Positions 36,027-47,424 of a stretch of 64,000 bases of DNA are shown here, piece by piece (position 1 is the stretch's first letter; each line of letters starts with the position of its first letter). The notes under the pieces were generated by a model that searched no databases, was not told the DNA's origin, and worked only from the letters and a program-made list of their open reading frames with translations. The position numbers and the translations under genes were made by a program. The stretch covers positions 1,162,812 through 1,226,811 of the forward strand of contig NW_020194589.1 in NCBI RefSeq assembly GCF_002865645.1, in the 5' to 3' direction. This DNA comes from Hyaloscypha bicolor E (lineage: Eukaryota; Ascomycota; Leotiomycetes; Helotiales; Hyaloscyphaceae).

Positions 36027-38701
36027 TCAGCAATCTATGAGGCTTTGTGTTAGCACTTCATGTTCTCTGCCATCAGGAGATAGATGATTCCCATACTCAT
36101 TCTCGTTCTCATGATCAGTCATTTGTTCATAGTCGTCCTCGGTCAGTTTTTCACTGCTGTATTCGTCCTCACTGCTATCTTCACTATCGTCTTCGTCTTC
36201 ACTACTATCTTCACTGTCGTCTTCGTTCTCACTGATATCCTCACCCTCACCATCAGAAATGGTAGATTTCCTGGATTCCAGATCCCGTTCGCGGCGCAAG
36301 TAGTATTCTTCAAAAGATAATCTTGATGCTTGCTTCCTGCCAAAACAATTGTGGGAATCGGGATCTGATTGGGCGATAACCTCTTCGGGATCATACCCAG
36401 TCAACCTGAGAGCGTCAAGCCATTCCATTTCGCGCTGAAACATCCGAGCATACACAGATGGTGTTAGGCCTCTAGCATCAATGGCGTATACATTGGCACC
36501 AGCGGTAATAGAAGCTATGAGAAACTCCTTCGGCTCGTGGAGTGATCGAATCCGTTGCCTAAAATCCCGTCCTCGCCTGGTTGATGAAATCTGATGACGC
36601 CGAACACAACCTAGAACCGTATGGAGAATGGTACAGCCATCGAAATCCAGTCTAGAGATATCCGCGCCGAGTTTCAACATCAAAATCGCTTTTTGAACGA
36701 TATCAATTGATTCCAAAAGGAGACCATAACCACACTGCTCCGCAAGAAGGTGCAGAGAATAACGCTTTTGGCCATTAACAACTTCGAAAAATTCTTTCGG
36801 GCAAACAAATTGCTGTTTTGAGAGTGCCATATGCTCGAAAGTTTCCTGGAATGAATTAGCGTGTGCTTTTCCCCGATCAGGGCATTACCTACGAATGAAG
36901 AGAAGAGCAGTCCGAGATAAAAGATGCTATAGCTGTTCAGGTTTTTCTTGGACTTGAGCGACAAATCTGCGCCAGCGTCCAGCATTACCTTAAGACAGTG
37001 AGACATCTTGAGACGCAAGGACTTTTCACTGCTGATGCTAATAGGCAGTGCTAAACTGTATACTGGACTACTCCCAGTTAGCATAACAATATCTAAAGAG
37101 GAACGATAGGCAAAGCAAAGGAAAGTAAAGAAGAATAAAGACCGATATAGCAGCGATGGAGGAAGAGATATAAAAAATGTTTAGGAATCTCACCCTGCAA
37201 TTTCATCCGCTTCTACAAACTCGTTGACATCGGCGCCATATCGGATCAGAAATTGACACATTTCAATATTTGTGCCTAAGTTTGCATACTATTTTCTGGT
37301 AAGTCTTTGCTCAGAGGCCGTTTCGCTTCAACTTACATAAAGGAGGGGACGCCCCTGTTCGTCACGATCTCCCAAAGAGGCGGTGCCATTCTCAATAGCT
37401 CGTTGAAGACCGGAGACTTGTCCGCACCCAACAATCCGGAAAATCTCTGAGCCATTTCGTGCAATTGGCTGGTAGGTTATTCGTGTAGGCAAGTTGAGCT
37501 TGGGGGCGAAGTCAAACACGATACGGAATGGTGTAGTCTCTTGTGGCACTATTGCTACTCTAGCAGAATCGACTCGGGTCGTCCCGATATTTTCATTTGC
37601 GACAATGGGATGAAAATCGTTCTGGTGGATCCAGAAAGAAGTTTCCACCATCCAGTAGGGCGTTCTCTGAACTGCAAATATATGTGTACGCTCCTGGTTG
37701 TCTGTGTGCCAATTTTGAGGCGTGCTAGTCGATGAAAGTGCATCTAGCTCTTCTTTAGTACAAGGACCCTAAAGTCCAGTGAGCATGACTTACTCTCCAC
37801 GAGAATACTGCCTGTCAGAAAATTCTTGACTTGTATGATACACTCCTCCACAATAGTATCATTTCTGTAGGAAGAAGAACTCCTACAGCTGAGAATGATT
37901 TGAAGATCTTGAAACACATCTCTTGCCTCTTGAGGATCCAGAGTACGAGTTTGGTGTCCAGCGTATCTCACGATTCTCTGGAAATCATAAGGAGAGCAGG
38001 CACAAACGCTGATGAAGGCTGGTAATGCTATGATGACTTGTCAGTACATTACAAAAGGCGGGCAGTAAGTGCAAAGCTCACGAGAAGGAGGATCCCGTGC
38101 CACAGCCGGCTGACCTGCGCTATCAACTTTCAGCCATCGGTTCCATTTAGGCGAGTCAATTTTGTGTCCTCTGATTCGAACTTCAATATAGCTTTCTTGC
38201 GTTCCTGCAGCACATCGTAAATAGTTGATGTGTTGCACAACCTTTTGGCGCTCTTCCACTTTCGTGTTTCGTTCGATATTCAGGACTCGAATCCGATGTA
38301 TATAGTGACGCTTCCTACCAAGAAGTTGGTCATATGTCCAAAGCTTGCAGCAAGTGGAGGAGTTTGGAAGGGTATTTCTGTCGCTTCTCGAGCGTTGCTC
38401 GGGGAATTCACAGCTGTCAATGCAAGTAAAAGAAAGAGACAACTTACTTGTTATCGAGACCGAACTCGAAATTTACTATGTCGCAAACTTCTTTGATAGA
38501 TTTGCCTTCGTTGACGTAAAGCTGCCTGATCCGATTGTCATGAAGTCGTCGTTGCGTTCCAGACATGACCGGACCTATTTTGATTGGTGGAGGTGGGTCC
38601 TGGGGCAAAATGAACCAATCATAGGACGGATAGCTTGCATGGGAGAGCTGAAAAGGTTCGAAAGCTTCTGGCCGAAGAGGCAGCATGTTTAACAAGTCCA
38701 T
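36027..38701 (-). CDS. Clr5-like / ankyrin-type protein
   Basis: Seven exons are inferred (38701-38448, 38413-38082, 38027-37794, 37752-37337, 37288-37194, 37067-36893, 36845-36027), all junctions in frame, 774 aa. The N-terminus carries a Clr5-like helical motif (RRLHDNRIRQLYVNEGKSIK and EVCDIVNFEFGLDN). The middle has no clear domain. Later exons show degenerate ankyrin repeats: MCQFLIRYGADVNEF, CLKVMLDAGADLSL, ILMLKLGADISRLDFDGCTI and ITAGANVYAIDARGLTPSVY. The C-terminus is a very acidic Ser/Glu/Asp tract (about 36130-36260). Clr5-ankyrin proteins are widespread in ascomycetes and of unknown function. The splice site chosen for exon 6 uses the GGGAGTAG acceptor after a TGCTAAC branch site; the earlier TTTAG would break the frame. 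The start could also be the internal Met before SGTQRR. Confidence 0.7.
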
Positions 38702-39880
38702 CTCAAGGTTATCGTCGCATCGGACCTTGAATTACTCGTGCGAGTGTTAAGAAATGATCATCTATTTTCAACCATAAATTATTCTTTGTGAGTCAGTGAG
38801 GAGGTATAAAAGGTACAATCGTGTGCCACACGCCCGATAACAGAAACTAGTTACCAGACCTGTAGCAACGAAGTCGAGCCCGATTGTAATTTTTTTCGAC
38901 TCTGCTTTGACGTCTGGAGCCTGTTGTTTTAGAGTTAGGTAATCGTGCATATTCGAACTGCGATTCTTGTTCGTCGGCTTATTTTAGGACACCGGCCATT
39001 CTCGCCACGTAGTCGAGGATTGAACTTTTTTCCTGCCAGCTTGCAGCAGCTGACAGTCAGTCACTGGATGGCTCAACGCCACAACAATGTGAGGAATCCG
39101 AATCTCTCTCCAGTCCAGCAATGCGCCAGCTCACAACGCTCCACGTCTCGCCATTCGGAGCAGCTCTCTCTTTGGTTATCGAAAACCCGAGTACTTGGGT
39201 TTGATTGTTCTCCAGATTTTCTTCCGAAGAGCAACGACAGCGACGGCTACGACCAGGACAAGTTCATCCCCGTCGCGTTCGCCTTTGACGAGGACAAGTC
39301 CAAGTTCAGGGTGCACGGCAAGTGCAGCAAGGACCGCAAACACACAACGAAGCCTGCAAAGTAGAGTACGTTGAGCCCGCCGACTCTCGAAGCGCCCGAT
39401 GTTATTGCTAATGCCCAGCGCATTGTCCCATTGCGTTTATTAACGCAAGCATCACCTACTTACCGGCGCTCAACCGCAGCAATGTCGGAAATTTTGAACC
39501 CCCTAGTTCCTTTTTTTCCTTTCCGTCTTTGTATACCGCATTCAACTGCGATTCTGTTAGGCACTAGCCTAGTTACGGAAAGCGAAGATAGATAATTGAA
39601 CACCCTTCTTCTCCACTCACAGATTCTATTGCACCTGGAGTGAAGCCGAGCCTTACCAGAGCACGTGACTTAGACGGCCAGTGTTGGCAGAATCCTGTAG
39701 ATAATTACTCGGAAAGAACTTTCCTTCCCTCCTTCCTGACATCGCCCATGCTGAATTCTTCGCATCGCCTTGAAAGGCGTCTCCCAGCTGCGGCGCTCAG
39801 CGCGACACAATCGTACCGTCTAAGGGCTTCTCTCTGAGATCAATATCGCATTTCCCAGAACTCTCACTCCCAACTCCGTC
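38702..39880. other. Intergenic, one weak open frame
   Basis: A plus-strand frame to 39364 (139 codons; an internal Met at about 39068 gives MAQRHNNVRNPNLS) ends with a charged stretch DKFIPVAFAFDEDKSKFRV. It has no family match that I recognise and could be chance or an exon. Nothing else is supported. Confidence 0.3.
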
Positions 39881-40079
39881 ATGAGCTTCCGTGACGATTG
39901 GCCCAAGATGCCGGATGGCAGCGACTTCGACGGCAAGCAGCTTCTTACCCTGGTCCACAGCGGCAACAGCCCCTTCCACGGAGTTTGGGATGTTAACCTA
40001 CTCATTCGAGAGATTGAGGAGAATCACGGGAAAATGTCAAACGACCTCCCCACGAGTGTCGATTGGGGGCCGAACTAAC
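39881..40079 (+). pseudogene. Truncated N-terminus of a phosphotransferase-like gene
   Basis: The frame begins MSFRDDWPKMPDGSDFDG and continues with SPFHGVWDVNLLIREIEENH before ending soon after DWGPN. The start resembles the N-terminus of fungal APH-like kinase-domain proteins, in which a xxDIPxVxxGSNN-like strand would follow. Here the similarity stops and AT-rich sequence next to the PiggyBac element takes over. It is probably the 5' stump of a broken gene, but the family assignment is from memory of the start only. Confidence 0.35.
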
Positions 40080-40281
40080 CTAAAGTAGAGGTGCTCGGAC
40101 AGGAACACCAAAACTCTGGCTTTTTCTTTAATTTAAGTCAATTTTATAAGGAATTAATATAATTTAATACTTATTTTATTTCCTCATAGCGCTAACTAAG
40201 CGCTATTTAAATACAAACTTTTATAAAATTTGGATTAGTAATAGCTCTTTAAATCAAAGAGGTTAAAAATTTCATATTTTA

Positions 40282-42357
40282 TCCCTTCGTCCGCTGAGAC
40301 ATTGCCAGGTGCTAGCAAGGGGGGGTCCCGCACTGAACAGGGGGGGCTCGCCTGGCACACGGAGCATAATAATTATGTACCTTTGCATACAAATTTATTA
40401 GTAAGCTACATTATTTGAATGAAATCGCTGCCAGCACTCCCCCTCTTTGCAGAGTGGTACATCACAAAAAACACACCCACCCTGTGAGCGATTTGGTACA
40501 CTATTTACCCCTTTTCCTAAGACCCTTTTACACTTTAGGGTATATGAACACCACGTGCAAGTGCCCCTTTTAAGACGCTTTTCCCAATAGTGCAAATACT
40601 AGAGTTCAGGGCCAAATAGCCTCTTACCCCCTAGCCCCCTTCGCAAGCTCGCTAGCTTTGCCTTCTCAGAATACCCTAAAAGCTTGCAATAAAGCTCGAT
40701 TCTAAATTGCAAGTGTGTAAGCAGACGCTCTTGTACTGTATGTAACTGATAAAGCCTGTACGCATTGATACAAGCTACATTAATTAGCCAGTAAAATAAG
40801 GGCCACCAATTCCTTAGGGTAGGTTTATGGGTTTCATATATCTCCCTGAATTAATTTGCAAGATCTACACCCCCATATATTAATTATAATCATTAATAAA
40901 GCTAGGAATCTTAAGCTCCTTTATTGGTAGATTGCCAAAAACCTCACGGACGATTCGTCCATTTGTGGACGTCTTTGCGGGCCGTTTCCTCTCCTTTTCC
41001 CGGAAGTCCTCTGCCTTATCCACAGTATGGACATTACTTAGACACAAGACAATACTATTATCTTGCCAAGCTAAGCAAAGCATATCCTCAACCACTGCCG
41101 CAAGCAAGGTATTCCATTCTAGCTTTTTCGCAAATCGGTTCTTGATTGCCGATAATTCAGGAGGAAATTGCTTATGTGGGCGGATAGTACCTACTATACC
41201 GAATCCGCAAGCTCGTAGTTCTGAAAATAAGGGTACAGAGGTAAAGTAATTATCGAGATATATCGTAAGGTAGCGGCGTGGGAGGGAAAGTGCCAGATTT
41301 CGTACGAGAGAACCGGTATTTGTAAGGGTTGGATGGAGAATCATTTTTTGCAATCCCTTCTCTCGCGAGCTCCAAATCCAATTATATATGTATCCGTGAT
41401 CCGCAAGTCCGTAGATCTTATACCCTTGTTTAATTGGCTTTTTGGGCATCTTGTATGTGTGTGAGGATCTAAAATAATTAGCGGGGTAGCGGGGTAAAAA
41501 AGGGGGAAACGCACCTGCCAAAGCACCGTACCATAAGCTCGTCAATACTCACATCGGATGAAGGCGAGTAATATAATTGGGAGGAAGCTTGAATAGATGA
41601 AGCTAGAGGTTCAAGCTTATACTACCATACCTTATTAGAAGGTAAGTGATATCCCTTTTGCTCGTCATTCTCAGGGCATGAAATATGGCAGTACCGTTTA
41701 ATTTGCTCAAAGCGGCAGCGTGATATATGGCTTGCGATTGAGTGCAAAGGACCTTTATTAAAGTCTGCATTCCAATACATCTCAGCTTGAGGCTCATCAT
41801 GTACTCCCATATATATAATAGCACCGAGAAACACATGTAGCTCCTCCACAAGCAGATCTGTCCATTCTCGTACGCTTTCCCCCTTTATATGTAGCCTTTG
41901 CTTGCTCGCATATCGATTGGTATTTGTAGTAATTGTCTGGAGATGCTCGTAGGTAAAGAACAGGCTAAAGTAATCGAAAGGGCGTGGTTTTGGAGGGAAG
42001 GTAGGAGGTAAAAGTGCTCTTGCTGGCTGTCTAGGTTCGGGTTGGAAGGGCTCGTAGGAAACGTCTGTAATTGGTCCAAGTTTATGGAGTATATTTTCAA
42101 GTGATTGGGTGCTTTTTGAGCCCTTAGGCTGTGGAGGTGGGCTAGAAGGTGGGCTAGAAGAGTAGTCCATTGCTGGCTGCATGAGCGCGTACTGGAGGGG
42201 CATTATTGGACGCGATTTCATCCACGCGATGTAGCTTACTAATAAATTTGTATGCAAAGGTACATAATTATTATGCTTCGTGTGCCAGGCGAGCCCCCCC
42301 TGTTCAGTGCGGGACCCCCCCTTGCTAGCGCCTGCAATGTCTCAGCGGACGAAGGGA
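40282..42357 (-). mobile_element. PiggyBac-type transposon with ~130-bp TIRs
   Basis: The ends begin TCCCTTCGTCCGCTGAGACA and are inverted repeats of about 130 bp (40282-40413 and 42226-42357) with very few mismatches. They include two G-runs around GGTCCCGCACTGAACAG. The element is 2076 bp and contains a single PiggyBac transposase gene. TA flanks each end (40280-40281 and 42358-42359); the TTAA duplication expected for PiggyBac elements is not visible. The well-kept TIRs suggest a fairly young insertion. Confidence 0.85.
40398..42221 (-). pseudogene. PiggyBac transposase (DDE_Tnp_1_7) with a few nonsense codons
   Basis: From the ATG at 42221 (MKSRPIMPLQ) the frame runs through FDYFSLFFTYEHL, TTNTNRYASKQRL and ELHVFLGAIIYMG. 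After one TAG (probably a former Trp) it gives YSPSSDVSIDELMVRCFGR with the first catalytic Asp. An intron (GTGCGT...TTTTAG) follows, then KQGYKIYGLADHGYIYNW, LTIYLDNYFTS (second Asp), YMGGVDLAN and a C-terminal Cys-rich ribbon (CTWCSYTLKC, CVFCDVPLC). Three further stops stand where Gln is expected (near 40880, 40840 and 40600). All are C-to-T or G-to-A type. The architecture is complete for the family, including the C-terminal zinc-binding domain. Confidence 0.85.
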
Positions 42358-43005
42358 TAGCCTAAAGGTAAGCTTAAGAAAGCCTAGAAATTTGGCGAAT
42401 AAGTCCCAAAACCAAATGTAAGAGCCCTATAAGCCCCTAATTTATAGGGCCTTATAGGGTTCAAAAACTAGAACCTAATTAATTAGTATATAAACTCCCT
42501 TGAAACAAAATTCTATTTTAAGGGATCTTTTTATTATAAGTCAGGAAGCACGTGATTATAATAGTAGGGTTATAATATGCTAGCTTATACTTATATTAAA
42601 AAATATAACTTCAGATTTTTAAAGAGCTTAGGTAGCCAATTACAAGTTTATCAACACCCCTGCCCCAATTGACACCCCTAATCGAGGGGGGGGGAGGGGC
42701 GGAGGGGGTCGTTTTATATTTTCCCCTTTCCGGACATACAAAGGGCCATAGAAGACAAATTGAACTCATAAAGCAAGAAGAGAAGAGAGGGAGATCACTC
42801 AAAGTCGTCACTAACCCTCGAATATTCGACTGGGGTGAGGTTAGATGTTGCGCAACGAGTGTTCACAGACTCCACTTCTCGCGAAATCGTTTCTCCGACC
42901 CGAACCGTTACCTCCTCAACAACAGCACTCCTCTGCGAACGCCCAACTCAGGTTGGCAGACACTGTCACATCTCAATCTCGAGTGCGACATCCACGTAAC
43001 CCACA
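42358..43005. other. Intergenic with a G-run
   Basis: Moderately AT-rich sequence between PiggyBac and aprataxin. At about 42684-42708 there is a run of nine Gs followed by GGGG and GGGGG tracts, capable in principle of forming a G-quadruplex. No gene is supported. Confidence 0.45.
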
Positions 43006-43909
43006 ATGGCAGAAGAAACTCCCAAAAGTGCGATCACCGAGGAACAAATCGCCAGTACCGCGCCCACAGCCTCGTCAGCCTCGCCCTCCCGCAACGCCTG
43101 TACCTCCCCTCCCCTCCTTTCTTCTTTCTCCAGCTAACAAGCACACAGTCACCGCCCTCATGGCCCACAAACGAAAAGCCTCTCCCTCCTCACCTGCCGC
43201 CTCCAAGAGATCTCTCTCCTCCCACGCGAAAAACGTCTTCAAGAACCGCGACGGCTTAGGTGCCTACATTTCCGACCCCTCAAAACACCCCCCTTCACGC
43301 GTCGTATACTACGACTCTGACTTCGTCGCTATCCACGATATGTACCCGAAGTCGAGCGTGCATACCCTGCTCTTGCCACGGGATGAGAAGTTTGCGAGCA
43401 TGCATCCATTCGATGCTTTCGAGGACGCGGAGTTCCTTGCGCAGGTTCGAGAACAATCTGCTAGACTAAAAGGTATTGTGGCATCGGAGTTACAAAGAAG
43501 ATATGGGAAGTTCTCAGTGCAAGATAAACCGAGGGAGGCAGTGTTAAATGGCGAGGTGGAGATCGAGCGAGAAGAAGACATGCCCGCTGGCCGCGACTGG
43601 GAAAAAGACGTCCTGGTTGGCATCCATGCTCATCCGAGTATGAACCATCTACACGTTCATGTGTTGAGTAAAGATCGGTCTTCGGAATGGTTGAAGCATC
43701 GGAAGCACTACAATAGCTTTGCTACGGACTTCTTTGTCCCGTTAGAGGATTTCCCGCTAGAGGAAGATGATGTGAGGAGACACCCGGGAAAGGAGGGCTA
43801 TTTGGGGAGTGATATGAAGTGTTGGCGGTGTGGGAAGAACTTTGGGAATAAGTTTGCGAGGTTAAAGGAGCATTTGAAGGAGGAGTTTGAGGAGTGGAAG
43901 GGAGAGTGA
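43006..43909 (+). CDS. Aprataxin-like DNA deadenylase (Hnt3)
   Basis: DNA-repair enzyme of the HIT superfamily that removes AMP from abortive ligation ends (family knowledge). From the ATG at 43006 (MAEETPKSAITEEQIA) a short intron must be removed, ending at the CTCCAG acceptor at 43133. The donor is either 43055 (79-nt intron) or 43100 (34-nt, giving 289 aa); both keep frame. The body includes NRDGLGAYISDPSKHP and VVYYDSDFVAIHDMYPKSSV. The catalytic HIT triad is in HPSMNHLHVHVLS, and a C-terminal C2H2 finger reads CWRCGKNFGNKFARLKEHL. Both are diagnostic of aprataxin. The frame is also open upstream to 42845 without the intron, but that leader does not resemble the family. Confidence 0.9.
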
Positions 43910-44774
43910 GAGGGCGTTGGGTGAGTGTCATTGCTGATAGTGGGACGCGACTTGGAGGCAGAGATGGAACTGCACCGGTGATACTAGTAAGTTGGGCACT
44001 CCAGCTATGTATGATTACCTTTTCTCTATGCTTGCTACGGACTGCTAGTAGCAGAGAATCCCTCTTGTGTCCTTTTTCCTTGTTCCACGTCGCTCCGAAT
44101 GTCCCGAAAGTTCCGGTACAATCCAAATGTCTTCAGCCTGGATTGAGAATCTCGGGAATTGGCTTTTGTTGTATATAGTGAGCAATGCATTTCCCCAAGA
44201 CATCATCAAGGGTACGACTCATGTCGAGAGGAGTTTTCTAAGCAACTGAAGTCGGTTTTTCAGCAGATGGAGATGCAAAAGCCACGATGGAGTCAGAAGA
44301 GCGAGGAGGGAAAGGCCATTGGGTGAGAGACTGGCAAAGGAATCATTCAATTTAGCCTAGCCAGATAATCTGGTTCCAAGATATCAAACTTTACTACCAC
44401 CTTTCATGTTCGCATAGAGAAGCAAGTAGATTTAACTTGCACGTGATGAGTACCAGTGCGATCGATTCTCCTTCTGTGACTTCCAGTCGTTACCGGCTAC
44501 CTTTCATCGCTAATATTACAGCCCCTCTCCCTCATGGATTGGCGCGAATCTTTAGTCAATCCCGCTACTATAGACCGTGATGAGCGTGATCAGTAGCGAG
44601 AGCCTGAATCTCGCTAAGTTTTCCATACGCAGGCAACTATTTTGAGCCGTGGCCAATGCTTGTGATTGATACTCCTACCCGGATATGATGTACAACCCAC
44701 TGAGCATTAGAGTTTGCTCTTATTATCTTCGAAACTAAGTTGAAATAGAAGGTAAAGCCTTCTCTATCTGATAT
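43910..44774. other. Intergenic, no gene seen
   Basis: Sequence between the convergent aprataxin and DUF6594 genes. No frame longer than about 95 codons and no motif. It should contain both 3' UTRs. Confidence 0.45.
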
Positions 44775-45867
44775 CTAGCCACTAAGCTGCAAAAACACCA
44801 TCAGCACAGCAGCATACGCTGCCGTCGCTGCCAAAGCATCAAACACCCTTGCTGTAGTAGCAACCGCCACTAGTACGAAAAATACTACAATAAACACCGT
44901 AATTGCTCCAAGCTTGACATTTGGCAACCCATGATCAATCTTGTCCAATACCCACAATAGAGCAATTAGCATCGCTAACCCAACCACCGCAATCACGCCC
45001 TCTGAAAGTCTGTCAACTCTCTTATCATTCTGCCACCTTGTGGCCCTGATAAAGCCTTGCTGATTATCCCGTATCGGTCGTATGTCATCATAGTCTTCTA
45101 TATCATCGTCCTTACGCTCGAAGAGCAAGCGGAGACCCGGGATGCGGAGAAGAAGGCTGCGTTCAAGGACCTTCCGGAACCAAGATATCTCCTTTGGTAA
45201 GACAGTTACGAGATCCTTGGTATGTGGAATATAGGCGGCTTCAATTTCGTTAATGGGGTGTTTTTCCGGGTCGGGGTCATCTGTTCCAAGCCAGTTTCGT
45301 ACGTTGCTAATATCATCTGGGCGCGGTACTGGGCGAGCCATCAGTTGGGAGTATTCATTGATGAAACCATCTGTTCAACCTTAGTTCTTATTTTCGAGCA
45401 ATCACAAAGTTCTGGTCCTACGTACTGTATGCCCTTAATTTGTCCCCTAGTGTAGTAATAAGTGCTGGCCGAGCTTCGCAAGGGTCGATTCTGAAAGAGC
45501 CGTTGTCGACGTCTGGCACTGCTTTTCGACTGTACGCTTGGTCCATTGACTCTAGTTCTTCCTCGAGTTTGACAATCTCGTCTTGTAGGGAGAGAAGCAC
45601 TCGAGCTTGGAGCGCTCCAAAGCGGCGAGTTATGAGGAAGGATTGGTCAGATGCAAGCCATTTGGAAAAAACTCTGTACCCGGAGTATTTCCAAGGTGCC
45701 TTTCTGATGTCTTCGTCCCCATAGTCTGGGTAGATCGAAAGAGAAATAGAAGATTGTGTTGAATCAGAAGCGGTGCCTTCGGCTGAGGGTTCGGAATCCG
45801 TTGGGCTAGGAAGTGGACGTGGTATTTGTGGGGTATGGGAACTCAGAGGGCCTAGGATTGGAGACAT
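44775..45867 (-). CDS. DUF6594 membrane protein, second copy
   Basis: Two exons (45867-45426 and 45370-44775) join in frame to 345 aa. A Ser/Pro-rich N-terminus is followed by the family signature WKYSGYRVFSKWLASDQSF, RRFGALQARVLLSLQDEIVK, then YSQLMARPVPRPDDISNVRNW. The C-terminus has three hydrophobic helices ending LAATAAYAAVLMVF. This is a standard DUF6594 protein of unknown function, predicted to sit in a membrane through its C-terminal helices. It retains the canonical GY.FS.W motif that is not obvious in the copy at 13349-14555, so the two are diverged paralogues. No defect is seen. Confidence 0.88.
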
Positions 45868-46399
45868 TATCGACTAATTATGTAGAGTATAAGATGAAGA
45901 CAAGATATTGCCACATTTAAAAGGCTCAAATGGTCTCCCAGAGAGCCTAGGAGCCTCTCTTCTTATGTCTTGCTACTCGGAATCCCATTATTTCTGCCTG
46001 AAATGAGATTCATGATTAATACTGAAAAGACGTTGGACAATTCAAATCGCGCAAGGCTGAGCAAGCCTTGTTCTCCAACTTCTGTCGCCGAGTAGACTTC
46101 ATGCATTACTCGATCCTCTTAAAATGTAGCATCAATAGCTAGTATTCTCGTTGCCTGAGAACTCCTGCAGGGTTTTTTTCAGCTGGGTCAAGTAGCGATA
46201 ACAACGCCAATGAGCATCAGAGAACCACTGCACCTTAGGCTCTAAGCCACATCACCAACCTGCCACGATTTTTTGTGGGGTGGGCAGATGATTGAGGTGT
46301 TGCCTAATAAGTTCTGCTTATCTATGATCCTCTTCCACGGAAAGAACCATAAGCGCGACTTCCTAGATGTTTTGCAAAATAACAAGAACAACAACAACC
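45868..46399. other. Intergenic between divergent genes
   Basis: 532 bp between the DUF6594 gene (-) and the small hypothetical gene (+). No motif is identified. Confidence 0.4.
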
Positions 46400-46732
46400 A
46401 TGCCTATTGTCGAGCCGATCAAGGTAGACACAGATGCCGAAGAATACGATAGCTTCCGCCCAGGCGCTGAAGACCTCCAAAAAGACGATGTCCAAAAGCA
46501 ACTGAAAGAGATAGAAAATGCGCGTAGTGCAGCACTTCAGCAAAAGCGCGCTCGCCCAATGAAGCCCTTCGGACCAGCCCCTGCACCCGAAAGGGGATTC
46601 AAAACCCCCATTTTCGACCAGGAGCACGGCTGCTGGAAATCTCAGTCTAAGAGTGATCATAGGCAGGTGAAGGTGTGGGATCAAAGTAAGAAAGTTTGGA
46701 GATCCAAAGACAGCAATAGTGAGTTGCTCTAA
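46400..46732 (+). CDS. Small hypothetical protein
   Basis: A 110-aa frame beginning MPIVEPIKVDTDAEEYDSFR, hydrophilic, with a predicted helical charged centre (VQKQLKEIENARSAALQQKR) and a Pro-rich stretch PFGPAPAPERGF. I do not recognise a family. Two further ATGs upstream in frame exist, but the chosen one follows an A-rich CAACAACCATG context suited to a fungal start. A GTGAGT donor overlaps the end, so a downstream exon is possible; the copia element at 46953 begins 220 bp later and could have separated it. Confidence 0.45.
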   Translation: MPIVEPIKVDTDAEEYDSFRPGAEDLQKDDVQKQLKEIENARSAALQQKRARPMKPFGPAPAPERGFKTPIFDQEHGCWKSQSKSDHRQVKVWDQSKKVWRSKDSNSELL

Positions 46733-46952
46733 ATCCATTTTGCAATGCAATGATTAACCCCAAGGTTCAGGGGATAGCAATATCAGTGGGAATCCACTTT
46801 TGGGCGCTGGAAATAGAAAAGAATCGTGGTTTGAAAGCGTTACGAGGAAAGCGTCGGTATGGCTGTTTGGGTGATAGATCAAGGGCTGAAAGATCTTTCG
46901 GGAAGTGCATATCACTTACAGAGTATAAACAAACTAACTCATTCATCCTTCA

Positions 46953-47312
46953 TGTTGAACTAGCTAGCTTGGCTAGCATCCATTCCTTCCACTCCAGGTT
47001 CAATCACTAATTCAGTTCGTCCGATTATTGGGTATTACTTACGTACGAGCACACCAATCGTTTATTAGTATAGCTATTCGATTACGTTCCGTAAACGTAC
47101 GTTCAGGAATCAGATTGGTAAATCGTTCCCACCACCAAGTAAGTGCGGGGTAAATCACATGGTGGGCTGGAAATCAGGAATATAGCTAGGGAATCCATTC
47201 CCTCTGTTTTTTATGGAATCACTCTCCTGTATCTAGTCAAAACTAGTCATTCTATAGATTGTCAATCTCTAATATATCAATTTTCCACCGATAAATCGAT
47301 CCCAGTTCAATA
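46953..47312 (+). repeat. Copia 5' LTR
   Basis: 360 bp, TG at the start, and nearly identical to 59575-59934. All differences seen are C/T or G/A. Confidence 0.92.
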
Positions 47313-47330
47313 GGTTATGAGCCCGGATAG
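47313..47330 (+). other. Primer-binding site of the copia element
   Basis: GGTTATGAGCCCGGATAG directly follows the 5' LTR. A TTATGAGCCC core is typical of copia elements primed by a half-molecule of initiator Met tRNA. Confidence 0.7.
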
Positions 47331-47424
47331 CGCCCACTAAGTGCTTTCACATGATCCTCAGGTCACGTGACCTCACTTAGTATTTACCTGTCTATTTCCG
47401 ATTTCATCAAAATCGTTAATTCTA

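Noticed and set aside
37060..37200. Frame break between exons 5 and 6 of the Clr5/ankyrin gene
   Set aside because: The first TTTAG acceptor gives a stop, but the next acceptor (GTAG after TGCTAAC) joins in frame.
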